This document shows, one piece after another, positions 7,109 to 15,852 of a stretch of DNA of 64,000 nt; position 1 is the stretch's first letter; each line of letters begins with the position of its first letter. Origin of the DNA: CAWKCE01 sp032127035 (GTDB lineage: Bacteria; Actinomycetota; Actinomycetes; JAHEKZ01); the NCBI GenBank assembly GCA_963848085.1, contig CAWKCE010000005.1, forward strand, positions 124,001 through 188,000, written 5' to 3'. The notes beneath the pieces were generated by a model, which saw only the letters and a list, made by a program, of their open reading frames with translations, made no database searches and was not told the origin of the DNA. The position numbers were made by a program, and so were the translations under genes.

Positions 7109-8181
7109 GCGGGAGCGGCTGGGCGAGCCAGCCGAGCCGCCCGGTCGAACAGGTCGAACAGGTGGCCGTTGACGTCGTCCGGGTGCTCCAGCATCACAAG
7201 ATGCCCGCCGGGGTCCAGCTCGACGAGCTCGGCACCGGGCAGCACCCGCAGCATGCGACGGCTGTGCTCGGGAGGGGTCAGCAGGTCCTGGGCCCCGACC
7301 AGCACCAGGGTCTCCACCTGGTTCAGCACGTCCAAGGAGTCCAACGCCTCATGGCCGTCCAGCGCCGGGTAGAAGTCGGCGAGCACGTCCAGCGGGGTCG
7401 CGTTGATCATCTCCAGCGAGAACTCGACCACCTCGGTGGGAACCTCGGAAGCAAATCCGTAGAAGCGGGCGACAAGGACCGCGAGGTCGGTGCTGGCCTG
7501 GCGGCCACGCTCCACCAGGATCGGGCTGCGGCCAAGAACCGTGACCAGCGTCGGCGCCAGTCGACGGGCCATCCGGGTGACCGCAGCCGGTACGCCGAGC
7601 GTCACCTCGGACAGCGCGCCCGCAGTGGTGGACATCAGGGCGACCCCCACCACGCGGTCGCCGAACAGGTCCGGGTACTCCTCGGCCAAGGCCATCACCG
7701 TCATGCCACCCATGGAGTGTCCGACCAGCACCACCGGACCTTCCGGTGCGACGGCGTCAATCACCGCCATGAGGTCGCGACCGAGCTGTCCGATGGTGGC
7801 GCTGGCCGCCAGTCCCCGCCCGGATCGACCGTGCGACCGCTGGTCGAAGAAGACCAGCCGGGCCTGTCCCCGCAGGGCGGCCCGCTGAAAGTGGAAGGAG
7901 TCCTGGTTGAGCGCGTAGCCGTGGACGAACACAACGGTGACGTCGCTCCACCGCCCCCTCGCGCGCGGCTCGTCGACCTCGACGTAGAGCTGGACGCCGT
8001 CGTCGGCGACCACGAGCAGGTGGTCGCCGCGGAGCTGTCCGAGGCCAAGTCGACCCATTCCGGTGCGGCGCCGCACCGGTCGCCCCACCAGCACGCGTTC
8101 GGCGGCGACCCCGGCCGCGGCACCGGCAGCCGTGGCCAGCAGCGCGGCACCGGCCAGGCCGGCGCGTCCGGCAACGTTCAT
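7105..8181 (-). CDS. Alpha/beta-fold hydrolase, membrane-anchored N-terminus
   Basis: A 358-aa alpha/beta hydrolase. Residues ~5-30 form a hydrophobic helix (signal anchor) followed by RPVRRRTG. The hydrolase core has the oxyanion-region VFVHGYALNQDSFHF, the nucleophile elbow GHSMGG, VLVGAQDLLTPPEHSRR with the acid residue, and a late GGHLVMLEHP histidine. The substrate is unknown. It is embedded between alr and tsaE with four-base ATGA overlaps at both ends, an arrangement conserved in actinomycetes. Confidence 0.9.
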   Translation of the reverse strand: MNVAGRAGLAGAALLATAAGAAAGVAAERVLVGRPVRRRTGMGRLGLGQLRGDHLLVVADDGVQLYVEVDEPRARGRWSDVTVVFVHGYALNQDSFHFQRAALRGQARLVFFDQRSHGRSGRGLAASATIGQLGRDLMAVIDAVAPEGPVVLVGHSMGGMTVMALAEEYPDLFGDRVVGVALMSTTAGALSEVTLGVPAAVTRMARRLAPTLVTVLGRSPILVERGRQASTDLAVLVARFYGFASEVPTEVVEFSLEMINATPLDVLADFYPALDGHEALDSLDVLNQVETLVLVGAQDLLTPPEHSRRMLRVLPGAELVELDPGGHLVMLEHPDDVNGHLFDLFDRAARLARPAAPA

Positions 8182-9314
8182 CGAGCTCCCCCGACGAACC
8201 GTCGGACGACGCGTGGGCCGACTCGCGACACGACCTCGTAAGAGATCGTGTCGAGTGCGGACGCCCAGTCCTCGGCGGTGGGCTCGCCGTGCTCGCCGTC
8301 GCCGAACAGCACCGCGACGTCACCCACATCGACCGCGTCGTCACCGAGGTCCACCACGAGCTGGTCCATGCAGACCCGACCTGCCACCGTCCGTCGGCGC
8401 CCCGCCGCCCACAGCGGGCCCCTGTTCCCCCCTCGGCGGTCGATCCCGTCGGCATAGCCGATGGGGAGCAGGCCGAGGGTGGTCTCCCGGTCGGTGGTGT
8501 ACGTGTGGCCGTAGGAGACGCCGTGACCCGGCGGCACCCGCTTGACCAGGGCGAACCGTGCGGTCAGCGACATTGCCGGTCGCAGGCCCAGCTGGGCGGC
8601 GGACTGTTCGCGTGGGATGGGCGACAACCCGTACACCCCCAGCCCCGGACGGGTCAGGTCGAACTGGGTGTCAGGGCGGGTCACCACGGCGGCGGAGTTC
8701 GCCAGGTGCCGGACCCGCGGCCGCAGCCCGGCCGCGTCTGCCACCGCCAGCGCGTCGTGGAAGCTGGCCAGCTGGCGGTCGATCGTCGGGTGGCCGGGAG
8801 CGTCGGCGTAGGCGAAGTGGGACCAGACACCCACGACGTCCAACAGGCCCTCGGTCACGCCGCGGTGCGCCAGCTGCACCAGGTCGGGCCAGTCGGTCGG
8901 CGCGGACCCTCCCCGGCCCAGCCCGGTGTCGACCTTGAGGTGGACGCGCGCCGGGCGACCGACCGAGCTGGCCGCCGCGCGCACCGCGTCGACCGCCCAA
9001 GCCGCGCTGACCGACAGGTCGACGTCTGCGGAGACGGCCTGCGACCAGTGCTCGCCCGGTCCCACCAGCCAGGCCAGGAGCGGCGCGGTGATCCCGGCCG
9101 CTCGCAGAGCGAGTGCCTCCTCGACCAAGGCCACCCCGAGCCACGAGGCGCCGCCGTCCAGCGCCGCCCGCGCGCAGGGAACCAGCCCGTGCCCGTAGGC
9201 GTCGGCCTTGACCACCGCCATCACGCCGGCGGACCCACTGCGCTCCACGAGGACTGCGGTGTTGTCACGCACCGCGTCGAGGTCGACGACCGCCTCGCGC
9301 AGGTGCTGGCTCAT
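8178..9314 (-). CDS. alr: Alanine racemase
   Basis: A 378-aa PLP enzyme interconverting L- and D-alanine for peptidoglycan. The PLP lysine lies in VVKADAYGHG (K36), and the second catalytic base region is GVSYGHTYTT with its tyrosine; VCMDQLVVDLG is the C-terminal domain signature. The ATG at 9314 gives MSQHLREAVVDL; a longer frame to 9518 is unsupported. It overlaps the hydrolase start by four bases. Confidence 0.98.
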   Translation of the reverse strand: MSQHLREAVVDLDAVRDNTAVLVERSGSAGVMAVVKADAYGHGLVPCARAALDGGASWLGVALVEEALALRAAGITAPLLAWLVGPGEHWSQAVSADVDLSVSAAWAVDAVRAAASSVGRPARVHLKVDTGLGRGGSAPTDWPDLVQLAHRGVTEGLLDVVGVWSHFAYADAPGHPTIDRQLASFHDALAVADAAGLRPRVRHLANSAAVVTRPDTQFDLTRPGLGVYGLSPIPREQSAAQLGLRPAMSLTARFALVKRVPPGHGVSYGHTYTTDRETTLGLLPIGYADGIDRRGGNRGPLWAAGRRRTVAGRVCMDQLVVDLGDDAVDVGDVAVLFGDGEHGEPTAEDWASALDTISYEVVSRVGPRVVRRFVGGAR

Positions 9315-9354
9315 CCGTTCAGTCTCCCATCGGGGGCGCGCGCGCTTGGGGCGA

Positions 9355-10818
9355 CTAGCCGAGAGCGGCGAACGCACCCGGCAACGCCGCCACGACGTCA
9401 CGCGAGGTGGCCGGACCGTCGGCCGCGGCCAGACGCCCAGCGAGCCCGTGGACGAATGCCGACGCGCTGGCGGCGTCCAACGGGTCCAGCCCCGCAGCGA
9501 GGTAGGCGCCGAGCACACCGGTGAGGACGTCGCCGGTGCCGCCGGTCGCGAGCCAGCGAGTGCCGGTCGGGTTCACCCGGGTTCGGCCGTCGGGCGCCGC
9601 CATGACCGTCGTGAAGCCCTTGAGGAGCACCGTGGCACCCGTACGCGCGGCCAGCTCGCGCACCGCTGCCAACCGACCCGACGCCAGGTCGAGGTCCGGC
9701 GCGAGCCGGGCGAACTCGCCCTCGTGCGGGGTGAGGACCGTGGCCGCGCCACGCAGCCGCAAGCGGTCGGCATCCTCGTCGAGAACGTCCGGCAGCAACG
9801 TGAGCGCATCTGCGTCCAGCACGAGCGGAACCGGCTGGCGCAGCGCGTCGTCGACCAGAATGCGCGCGGCGGCGTCCACACCGATCCCCGGGCCGACCGA
9901 CCAGGCCTGCACCCGACCCGCCTGCGACGGCAGGCCCGGCGTCACCACCGCGGACGGCCAGACCTGCACCACTCCGCTCGCCACCGCGCCGGCATACCGC
10001 ACCAGCCCGGGTTTTGCGTGGAGTGCGCCGCCGACCGTGAGCACCGCCGCCCCGGGGAAGGCCGCCGATCCGGCAGCCACGCCAACGACCCCTTGCGTGT
10101 ACTTGTGGTCGAGCGGGTGGGGGCGAGGGACAAGATGGGCCACGTCGTCGAGGTCGAGCAGCTCCAGCGTCGGCTCCGGAAGGTACGGGTCGAGCCCGAT
10201 GTCGACCACCTCCAGCAGGCCGACGCGCAACACGCCGGGAGTGACGGTCAGCCCCGGCTTGAGGGTCCCGAACGTCACCGTCACGTCCGCCCAGACGGCC
10301 TCGCCGGTCACCGTCCCGGTGTCGGCATCCACGCCGCTCGGCAGATCGACGGCCACCACGAGCCCACCACCGGTCGTCGCGACCTCGGCCAGCTCGGCGG
10401 CGCGGGCGTGCAGCCCTCCGCGACCGCCGATCCCGACGATTCCGTCGACGACGATGTCGGCACGCCGGACGTGAGCGTCTGCCCCGATATCCGTGGATGC
10501 CACCACCCGGCCGCCGGACCGGCGCAGGGCGAGCAGGCCCGACGCATGGGCGCCGTCGGCCAGGAGAACCGCAGTGACCTGGGCACCACGTCGTCGCAGC
10601 AGGGCCCCGGCGAACAGCGCGTCGCCGCCGTTGTTGCCGGCGCCGACCAGTAGGCAGACCCGCGCCCCGTACACACCGCCGCGCTCTGCACGCAGTACCG
10701 AGGCGCAGGTGCGCGCCAGGCCGGACGCCGCTCGTTGCATGAGCTCGCCCTCGGGGACGGTCGCCATGAGCGCCGCCTCGGCGGAGCGGACGGTGGCGAC
10801 GTCGTGCGCCGACCTCAT
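9355..10818 (-). CDS. nnr: Bifunctional NAD(P)HX epimerase / ADP-dependent dehydratase
   Basis: A 487-aa fusion that repairs hydrated NADH/NADPH. The N-terminal YjeF_N epimerase half includes LLVGAGNNGGDALFAG and DIVVDGIVGIGGRGGL; the C-terminal ribokinase-like dehydratase half includes VGVAAGSAAFPGAAVL, VLTPHEGEFARL and the ATP/ADP-binding NPTGTRWLATGGTGDVL. The ATG at 10818 overlaps the acpS stop by four bases (ATGA). Fusion of both activities is normal in bacteria. Confidence 0.97.
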   Translation of the reverse strand: MRSAHDVATVRSAEAALMATVPEGELMQRAASGLARTCASVLRAERGGVYGARVCLLVGAGNNGGDALFAGALLRRRGAQVTAVLLADGAHASGLLALRRSGGRVVASTDIGADAHVRRADIVVDGIVGIGGRGGLHARAAELAEVATTGGGLVVAVDLPSGVDADTGTVTGEAVWADVTVTFGTLKPGLTVTPGVLRVGLLEVVDIGLDPYLPEPTLELLDLDDVAHLVPRPHPLDHKYTQGVVGVAAGSAAFPGAAVLTVGGALHAKPGLVRYAGAVASGVVQVWPSAVVTPGLPSQAGRVQAWSVGPGIGVDAAARILVDDALRQPVPLVLDADALTLLPDVLDEDADRLRLRGAATVLTPHEGEFARLAPDLDLASGRLAAVRELAARTGATVLLKGFTTVMAAPDGRTRVNPTGTRWLATGGTGDVLTGVLGAYLAAGLDPLDAASASAFVHGLAGRLAAADGPATSRDVVAALPGAFAALG

Positions 10819-11165
10819 GCTTCGCCGACCACGATGGCCGAGGCGATACCGGCGTCGTGGCTGAGACTGAGGTGCCACGCCGCAGCGCCGACGATGTCGG
10901 CCCGGGCGGCGACCGTGCCGGTGAGCACGAACGCCGGGCGACCGGTGTCGTCGTTGACGACCCAGCAGTCGTGCCAGTGGAGCCCGGAGGGGGCGCCCAG
11001 CGCCTTGGCGAGCGCCTCCTTGGCGGCGAACCGCGCGGCCAGCGATGCCACCGGTAGGTGTCGCTCCGCATCGGTGAACAGCCGGTCCCGCAGGCCGGGC
11101 GTCCGCTCCAGCGAGCTCCCGAACCGCGCCACGTCCACCACATCGATCCCGATCCCGACGATCAC
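10815..11165 (-). CDS. acpS: Holo-[acyl-carrier-protein] synthase
   Basis: A ~116-aa 4'-phosphopantetheinyl transferase activating acyl carrier protein. GIGIDVVDVARF carries the metal-binding aspartate and FAAKEALAKALG the glutamate; WHLSLSHDAGIASAIVV ends the fold. Start assignment is unsure: GTG at 11165 gives the canonical MIVGIGID, but GGAGG directly abuts it; an upstream GTG at 11174 would add three residues. First gene after a ~170-bp gap downstream of glmS. Confidence 0.95.
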   Translation of the reverse strand: MIVGIGIDVVDVARFGSSLERTPGLRDRLFTDAERHLPVASLAARFAAKEALAKALGAPSGLHWHDCWVVNDDTGRPAFVLTGTVAARADIVGAAAWHLSLSHDAGIASAIVVGEA

Positions 11166-11254
11166 CCTCCGCACGCTACCGGCCGGCGCGTCGACCGCCT
11201 CACGTCGCCGGGTCTCACACATGTGCGGAATTCCGGGCCATCGCCTGCAATTGC

Positions 11255-11278
11255 GCACGCGGGAGGGGTCTCGCGTGC
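11255..11278. terminator. Hairpin between glmS and acpS
   Basis: GCACGCG (11255-11261) and CGCGTGC (11272-11278) form a 7-bp stem with a 10-nt loop in the gap between glmS and acpS. No U-run follows, so a terminator role is only possible. The rest of the gap (11166-11336) is slightly richer in A/T and contains the palindrome GGAATTCC, but no clear promoter was found. Confidence 0.3.
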
Positions 11279-11336
11279 ACTATTCGCTGCGCGCGCCCAC
11301 AATTTCGAACATTCGTGACGGGCCGGGCGGGACCGG

Positions 11337-13178
11337 CTACTCGACAGTGACGGACTTCGCCAGGTTGCGGGGCTGGTCGACGTCGAAGCCCTTCGCCGAC
11401 GCGAGCTCGCACGCGAACACCTGAAGCGGGATGGTCGCCACCAGGGGCTGCAGCAGCGTCGGCACCGACGGCACCTCGATCAACGTGTCCGCATACGGCG
11501 CCACGGTGCGGTCGCCCTCCTCGGCGATCACGATCGTGCGCGCGCCCCGGGCGCGGATCTCCTGGATGTTGCTCACGATCTTGTCGTGCAGCACCGCCCG
11601 GCCAGTGCGCGGCGGCACGACCACGACGACCGGCACCCCCTCCTCGATCAGCGCGATCGGACCGTGCTTCAGCTCGCCGGCCGGGAAGCCCTCGGCGTGC
11701 ATGTACGCGAGCTCCTTGAGCTTCAGGGCGCCCTCGAGGGCCACCGGGTAGCCCACGTGTCGGCCGAGGAACAGCACCGCCTTTGCGTCGACCAGCGACC
11801 GCGCCAACGCGCGCACCGGTTCGACGGTTTCCAGCACCCGCGCGACCTTCGCTGGAATCGCGGACAGGTCGCGCACGTGCGACACGACCTCGTCGCCCCA
11901 CTTCGTACCCCGCACCTGCGCCAGGTACAACGCCACGAGCTGCACCGCAACCAGCTGCGTGAGGAATGCCTTCGTGGACGCGACAGCGACCTCCGGCCCG
12001 GCGTAGGTGTAGATCACCGCGTCTGACTCACGCGGGATGGTCGACCCGTTGACGTTGCAGATCGCCAGCACGCGGGAGCCCTGCTCACGCGCATGGCGCA
12101 CCGCCATGAGCGTGTCCATGGTCTCGCCGGACTGGGAGATCGCCAGCACCAACGTCGTGCGCGTCAGGATCGGGTCGCGGTAACGGAACTCGCTGGCCAC
12201 CTCGACCTCGACCGGGATCCGGGTCCAGTGCTCGATGGCGTGCTTGGCCTCCAGCCCGGCATGGAACGCCGTGCCGCACGCGACCACGATCACCTTGTCG
12301 ACCTCGCGCAGCTCCTCGTCGGACAGCCGCATCTCGTCGAGCTGCAGCCGCCCGTCGATGCCGATCCGGCCGAGCAGTGTGTCTGCGACCGCCTTCGGCT
12401 GCTCGAAGATCTCCTTGAGCATGAAGTAGTCGAAGCCGCCCTTCTCGGCCGCCGAGGCGTCCCAGTCGACGTGGTACTCGTCGATCGGGGCGGGCTCGCC
12501 GTCGAACGACGTGATGCTGATGCCGTCCCGTCGCAGCTCCACCACCTGGTCCTGCCCGAGCTCAACCGCACGCCGGGTATGCCCGATGAAGGCCGAAACG
12601 TCGCTGCCGAGGAAGTTCTCCCCGTCACCGAGCCCCGCCACCAACGGCGAGTTGCGTCGCGCGCCGACGACAACATCCGGCTGGTCGGCGTGAACCGCCA
12701 CCAAGGTGAACGCCCCGGTCAGCTGCCGGCACACCACGCGCATCGCCTCCGCCAGGTCGCCGTCGTACTCCCGCGCGAGCAGGTGGGCGACCACCTCGGT
12801 GTCGGTGTCAGAAGCCAGCTCGACGCCGTCGGACTCGAGCTGCGCACTCAGGGCGGCGAAGTTCTCGATGATCCCGTTGTGGATGACGGCAACCCGCTGG
12901 TCCGCGTCCAGGTGAGGGTGCGCGTTCCGGTCGGTCGGTCCGCCGTGGGTGGCCCAGCGGGTGTGCCCCATCCCGATCGTGGCCGACCGCACCGGGTCGT
13001 CGGCCAGCAGCTTCTCCAGGTTGGCCAGCTTGCCGGCCTTGCGGCGGACGTCCAGCTGGCCCCCCTCCACGACAGCGACCCCCGCGGAGTCGTACCCGCG
13101 GTACTCCAGCCGGCGCAGACCCTCCAGCACGACGTCCACCGCCGGCTGGTCTCCGACGTAGCCCACGATGCCGCACAT
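11337..13178 (-). CDS. glmS: Glutamine-fructose-6-phosphate transaminase (isomerizing)
   Basis: A 613-aa enzyme making glucosamine-6-phosphate, the first step to UDP-GlcNAc. MCGIVGYVGD exposes the N-terminal nucleophile cysteine after Met removal; RWATHGGPTDRNAHPH belongs to the glutaminase domain. Two SIS domains follow (CGTAFHAGLEAKHAIEHW, ISQSGETMDTL, and LGRHVGYPVALEGALKLKE). It ends FDVDQPRNLAKSVTVE, the canonical C-terminus. The ATG at 13178 is forced by Cys2. It is 10 bp downstream of glmM. Confidence 0.99.
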   Translation of the reverse strand: MCGIVGYVGDQPAVDVVLEGLRRLEYRGYDSAGVAVVEGGQLDVRRKAGKLANLEKLLADDPVRSATIGMGHTRWATHGGPTDRNAHPHLDADQRVAVIHNGIIENFAALSAQLESDGVELASDTDTEVVAHLLAREYDGDLAEAMRVVCRQLTGAFTLVAVHADQPDVVVGARRNSPLVAGLGDGENFLGSDVSAFIGHTRRAVELGQDQVVELRRDGISITSFDGEPAPIDEYHVDWDASAAEKGGFDYFMLKEIFEQPKAVADTLLGRIGIDGRLQLDEMRLSDEELREVDKVIVVACGTAFHAGLEAKHAIEHWTRIPVEVEVASEFRYRDPILTRTTLVLAISQSGETMDTLMAVRHAREQGSRVLAICNVNGSTIPRESDAVIYTYAGPEVAVASTKAFLTQLVAVQLVALYLAQVRGTKWGDEVVSHVRDLSAIPAKVARVLETVEPVRALARSLVDAKAVLFLGRHVGYPVALEGALKLKELAYMHAEGFPAGELKHGPIALIEEGVPVVVVVPPRTGRAVLHDKIVSNIQEIRARGARTIVIAEEGDRTVAPYADTLIEVPSVPTLLQPLVATIPLQVFACELASAKGFDVDQPRNLAKSVTVE

Positions 13179-13188
13179 GCGGGCCAGC

Positions 13189-14541
13189 CTAGGCGCTGGC
13201 GGGGTCGAGCCGGTCGCGGACGACGGCCGCCAGCCCTTCCGCAATCGCGCGCGCTCGGCCTGACGTGTCGGCCTCGACCATCACTCGTACCAAAGCTTCG
13301 GTGCCGCTCGGCCGCAGCAGGACCCTGCCCGCACCGGCCAGGTCCTCCTCCACCGACCGCACGGCCGCCAGGAGGGCGGGGTCGTCCATCCGGGTCTTGT
13401 CGACGTCGGGCACGTTGATCAGCACCTGGGGCAGCCGCGTCATCACGCCGGCGAGCTCGGCCAGCGTCTGCTTCGACTCGACCATGCACGCCAGCAGGTG
13501 CAGCGCGGTCAGCATGCCGTCACCGGTGGTGGCGTGCTCGAGCAGGATGACGTGCCCCGACTGCTCGCCCCCCAGGGTGAACCCGCCGGCCCGCATCTCC
13601 TCCAGGACGTACCGGTCGCCGACGGCGGTCTCGGCGACCGTCACACGCTGCTCGGCCATCGCGTTCCGGAAGCCCAGGTTGGCCATCACAGTCGACACCA
13701 CGGTGTTGTGCGCGAGCAGGCCGCGCTCCCGCATCGCCAGAGCCAGCACGGCCAGGATCTGGTCACCGTCGACGACCTGTCCGTCCGCGTCGACGGCGAG
13801 GCAGCGGTCGGCATCGCCGTCGTGCGCGATGCCGGCGTCCGCCCGGTGCTCTCGCACGGCCTCGACGACGACGGACAGGTGCGTCGACCCGCACCCTTCG
13901 TTGATGTTCCAGCCGTCCGGCTCGGCGCACACCGCCACGACGTCGGCGCCGGCTCGGCGCAGGACCTCCGGCGAGACGACCGAAGCCGCCCCGTTGGCGC
14001 AGTCGACCACGACGCGGACCCCGTCCAGCCGGTGCGGCAGGGACGCAAGCAGATGGTCGTAATAGAGCTCCACCGCGTCGTCGTCATCGCGGATCCGTCC
14101 CACTGCTCGGCCGGTCGGGCGGTCCCACGGCTCCCGGAGGCGCTCCTCGACGGCATCCTCGATGGCGTCGTCGAGCTTGTGTCCCCCCCGGCTGAAGAAC
14201 TTGATGCCGTTGTCTGGCATCGCGTTGTGGCTCGCCGACAGCATGACGCCGAGGTCGGCCTCGAGGGCGTCCGTCAGGTAAGCGACAGCCGGCGTCGGAA
14301 GCACTCCGAGTCGCACCACGTCGACGCCCGCGCTGGCCAGCCCGGCGACGACGGCCGCCTCGAGGAACTCCCCGGAGGCGCGTGGGTCGCGACCGACGAC
14401 CGCCCGCGGCCGGTGCCCGGCGAAGGCGCCGGCGTCACCCAGGACATGCGCCGCAGCCACTGCCAGGTCGACCGCCAGCTCGGCGGTGAGGTCGCGGTTG
14501 GCCAGTCCTCGTACCCCGTCGGTCCCGAACAGCCGTCCCAC
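13189..14541 (-). CDS. glmM: Phosphoglucosamine mutase
   Basis: A 450-aa alpha-D-phosphohexomutase converting glucosamine-6-phosphate to glucosamine-1-phosphate. MGRLFGTDGVRG opens the protein; the phosphoserine loop is SASHNAMPDNGIKFF with S104; the metal site is HDGDADRC; the phosphate-binding loop is RPSGTEALVRVMVE. Directly upstream of glmS, so two successive steps of UDP-GlcNAc synthesis are encoded together, behind rplM-rpsI. Confidence 0.99.
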   Translation of the reverse strand: MGRLFGTDGVRGLANRDLTAELAVDLAVAAAHVLGDAGAFAGHRPRAVVGRDPRASGEFLEAAVVAGLASAGVDVVRLGVLPTPAVAYLTDALEADLGVMLSASHNAMPDNGIKFFSRGGHKLDDAIEDAVEERLREPWDRPTGRAVGRIRDDDDAVELYYDHLLASLPHRLDGVRVVVDCANGAASVVSPEVLRRAGADVVAVCAEPDGWNINEGCGSTHLSVVVEAVREHRADAGIAHDGDADRCLAVDADGQVVDGDQILAVLALAMRERGLLAHNTVVSTVMANLGFRNAMAEQRVTVAETAVGDRYVLEEMRAGGFTLGGEQSGHVILLEHATTGDGMLTALHLLACMVESKQTLAELAGVMTRLPQVLINVPDVDKTRMDDPALLAAVRSVEEDLAGAGRVLLRPSGTEALVRVMVEADTSGRARAIAEGLAAVVRDRLDPASA

Positions 14542-14610
14542 CGGTCCTCCTTAGCGCGCGCGCCCCGCGGCCGGAGCCAGACGGGGCGCGAACGGGAGTG
14601 CGTGCGAGCG

Positions 14611-15156
14611 TCAGCGCTTGCTGTACTGCGGAGCCTTCCGAGCCTTCTTCAGACCGGCCTTGCGGCGCTCCTTGGCCCGCGGGTCACGGGTGAGGAAACC
14701 GGCCTTCTTCAGGGACGGCCGGTTGCCGTCGACGTCGATCTGGTTGAGAGCGCGGGCGATGCCCAGTCGCAGGGCGCCGGCCTGACCGGACGTTCCGCCA
14801 CCGTGCAGTCGGGCGACGACGTCGTAGCGGCCCTCGACCTCAAGCACCTTGAAGGGGTCGTTGACGAGCTGCTGGTGCACCTTGTCGGGGAAGTAGACGG
14901 CCAACGGCTTGCCGTTGACGACCCACTGCCCGGTGCCGGGAGTGATCCGGACCCGAGCGATCGACTCCTTGCGACGACCAGTGGCCGCGCCGGGGGCGTC
15001 GGAGATCTCACGCGGGACCGCCACCGGAGCGGACTCGCTGGTGAAGTCCCCGCCAGCTGCGTCGTCGTCGCTCACGGCCGGGGCCGGGGCGTCGACGGGC
15101 TCAACAGGGTCCGCCACAGTGGCGGCGTCAGGTGTGGCGGTTGTCTCGTCGGACAC
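14611..15156 (-). CDS. rpsI: 30S ribosomal protein S9 with acidic N-terminal extension
   Basis: Ribosomal protein S9; the conserved core begins GRRKESIARVRI and ends KKARKAPQYSKR, whose tail reaches the P-site tRNA. Before the core are about 50 residues rich in Asp, Glu, Ala and Pro (DETTATPDAA and similar). GTG at 15156 is preferred because AAAGAGGA lies just upstream; GTG at 15192, in a GTGA overlap with the rplM stop, is an alternative adding 12 residues. Co-transcribed with rplM. Confidence 0.96.
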   Translation of the reverse strand: MSDETTATPDAATVADPVEPVDAPAPAVSDDDAAGGDFTSESAPVAVPREISDAPGAATGRRKESIARVRITPGTGQWVVNGKPLAVYFPDKVHQQLVNDPFKVLEVEGRYDVVARLHGGGTSGQAGALRLGIARALNQIDVDGNRPSLKKAGFLTRDPRAKERRKAGLKKARKAPQYSKR

Positions 15157-15188
15157 AGATCCTCTTTCACTGCCTTCGGGCGCGACGG

Positions 15189-15632
15189 TCACTGCGCGAC
15201 CTGGGTGATTTCGAACGGCACCGGCTGCTGAGCCTGGTGCGGGTGCTCCGGGCCGGCGTAAACCTTGAGCTTGGTGATCTGCTGACGACCGAGGCGGTTC
15301 TTGGGGATCATTCCCCAGACTGCCTTCTCGACGGCCTTGCGCGGGTTCTTCTCCAGAAGCTCGGCGTAGCCGGTGGCACGCAGCCCGCCCGGGAAGCCCG
15401 AGTGGTGGTAGGCCAGCTTCTGCTCCCGCTTGGCGCCGGTCAGCGCGATCTTGCCGGCGTTGACCACGATGACGAAGTCACCGGTGTCCACGTGGGGCGC
15501 GAACTGCGGCTTGTGCTTGCCCCGCAGAAGGGTCGCCACCTGGCTGGCGAGCCGTCCGAGGACGACGTCCTCGGCGTCGATGACGTGCCACGTCTGCGTG
15601 ACGTCGCCGGCCTTCGGGCTGTACGTGCGCAC
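15189..15632 (-). CDS. rplM: 50S ribosomal protein L13
   Basis: A 147-aa L13, an early 50S assembly protein: MRTYSPKAGDVTQTWHVID, GRLASQVATLLRGKHKP, GMIPKNRLGRQ and LKVYAGPEHPHQAQQP are all canonical. GTG at 15632 with GAAGG upstream gives the usual length. First gene of the rplM-rpsI transcript; a good promoter lies about 135 bp upstream. Confidence 0.98.
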   Translation of the reverse strand: MRTYSPKAGDVTQTWHVIDAEDVVLGRLASQVATLLRGKHKPQFAPHVDTGDFVIVVNAGKIALTGAKREQKLAYHHSGFPGGLRATGYAELLEKNPRKAVEKAVWGMIPKNRLGRQQITKLKVYAGPEHPHQAQQPVPFEITQVAQ

Positions 15633-15764
15633 GGTGGAGACCTTCGTTCCTCGTTCGGGGGGTCGAAGACGCATGGGGCGCCTCCGGCGTCCGGCTGCCG
15701 ACTCTGCGGGTGCTCCCCGGAGGGTCCACCTACACGTCCTGCACCGCACGCTCAACGACCGCCC

Positions 15765-15794
15765 AGAGTAGCCCGGCAGCGCAGGAGGGGTCAA
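15765..15794 (-). promoter_or_regulatory. rplM-rpsI promoter
   Basis: On the minus strand, -35 TTGACC (15794-15789), 18-bp spacer, -10 TACTCT (15770-15765). It lies about 130 bp before the rplM start, leaving a leader of roughly 125 nt. Confidence 0.65.
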
Positions 15795-15852
15795 AACCGG
15801 GACCGGACGGGTGGCTCGGGCGGCCGTCGACGCCGGCGCCCGGCTCGGTAGC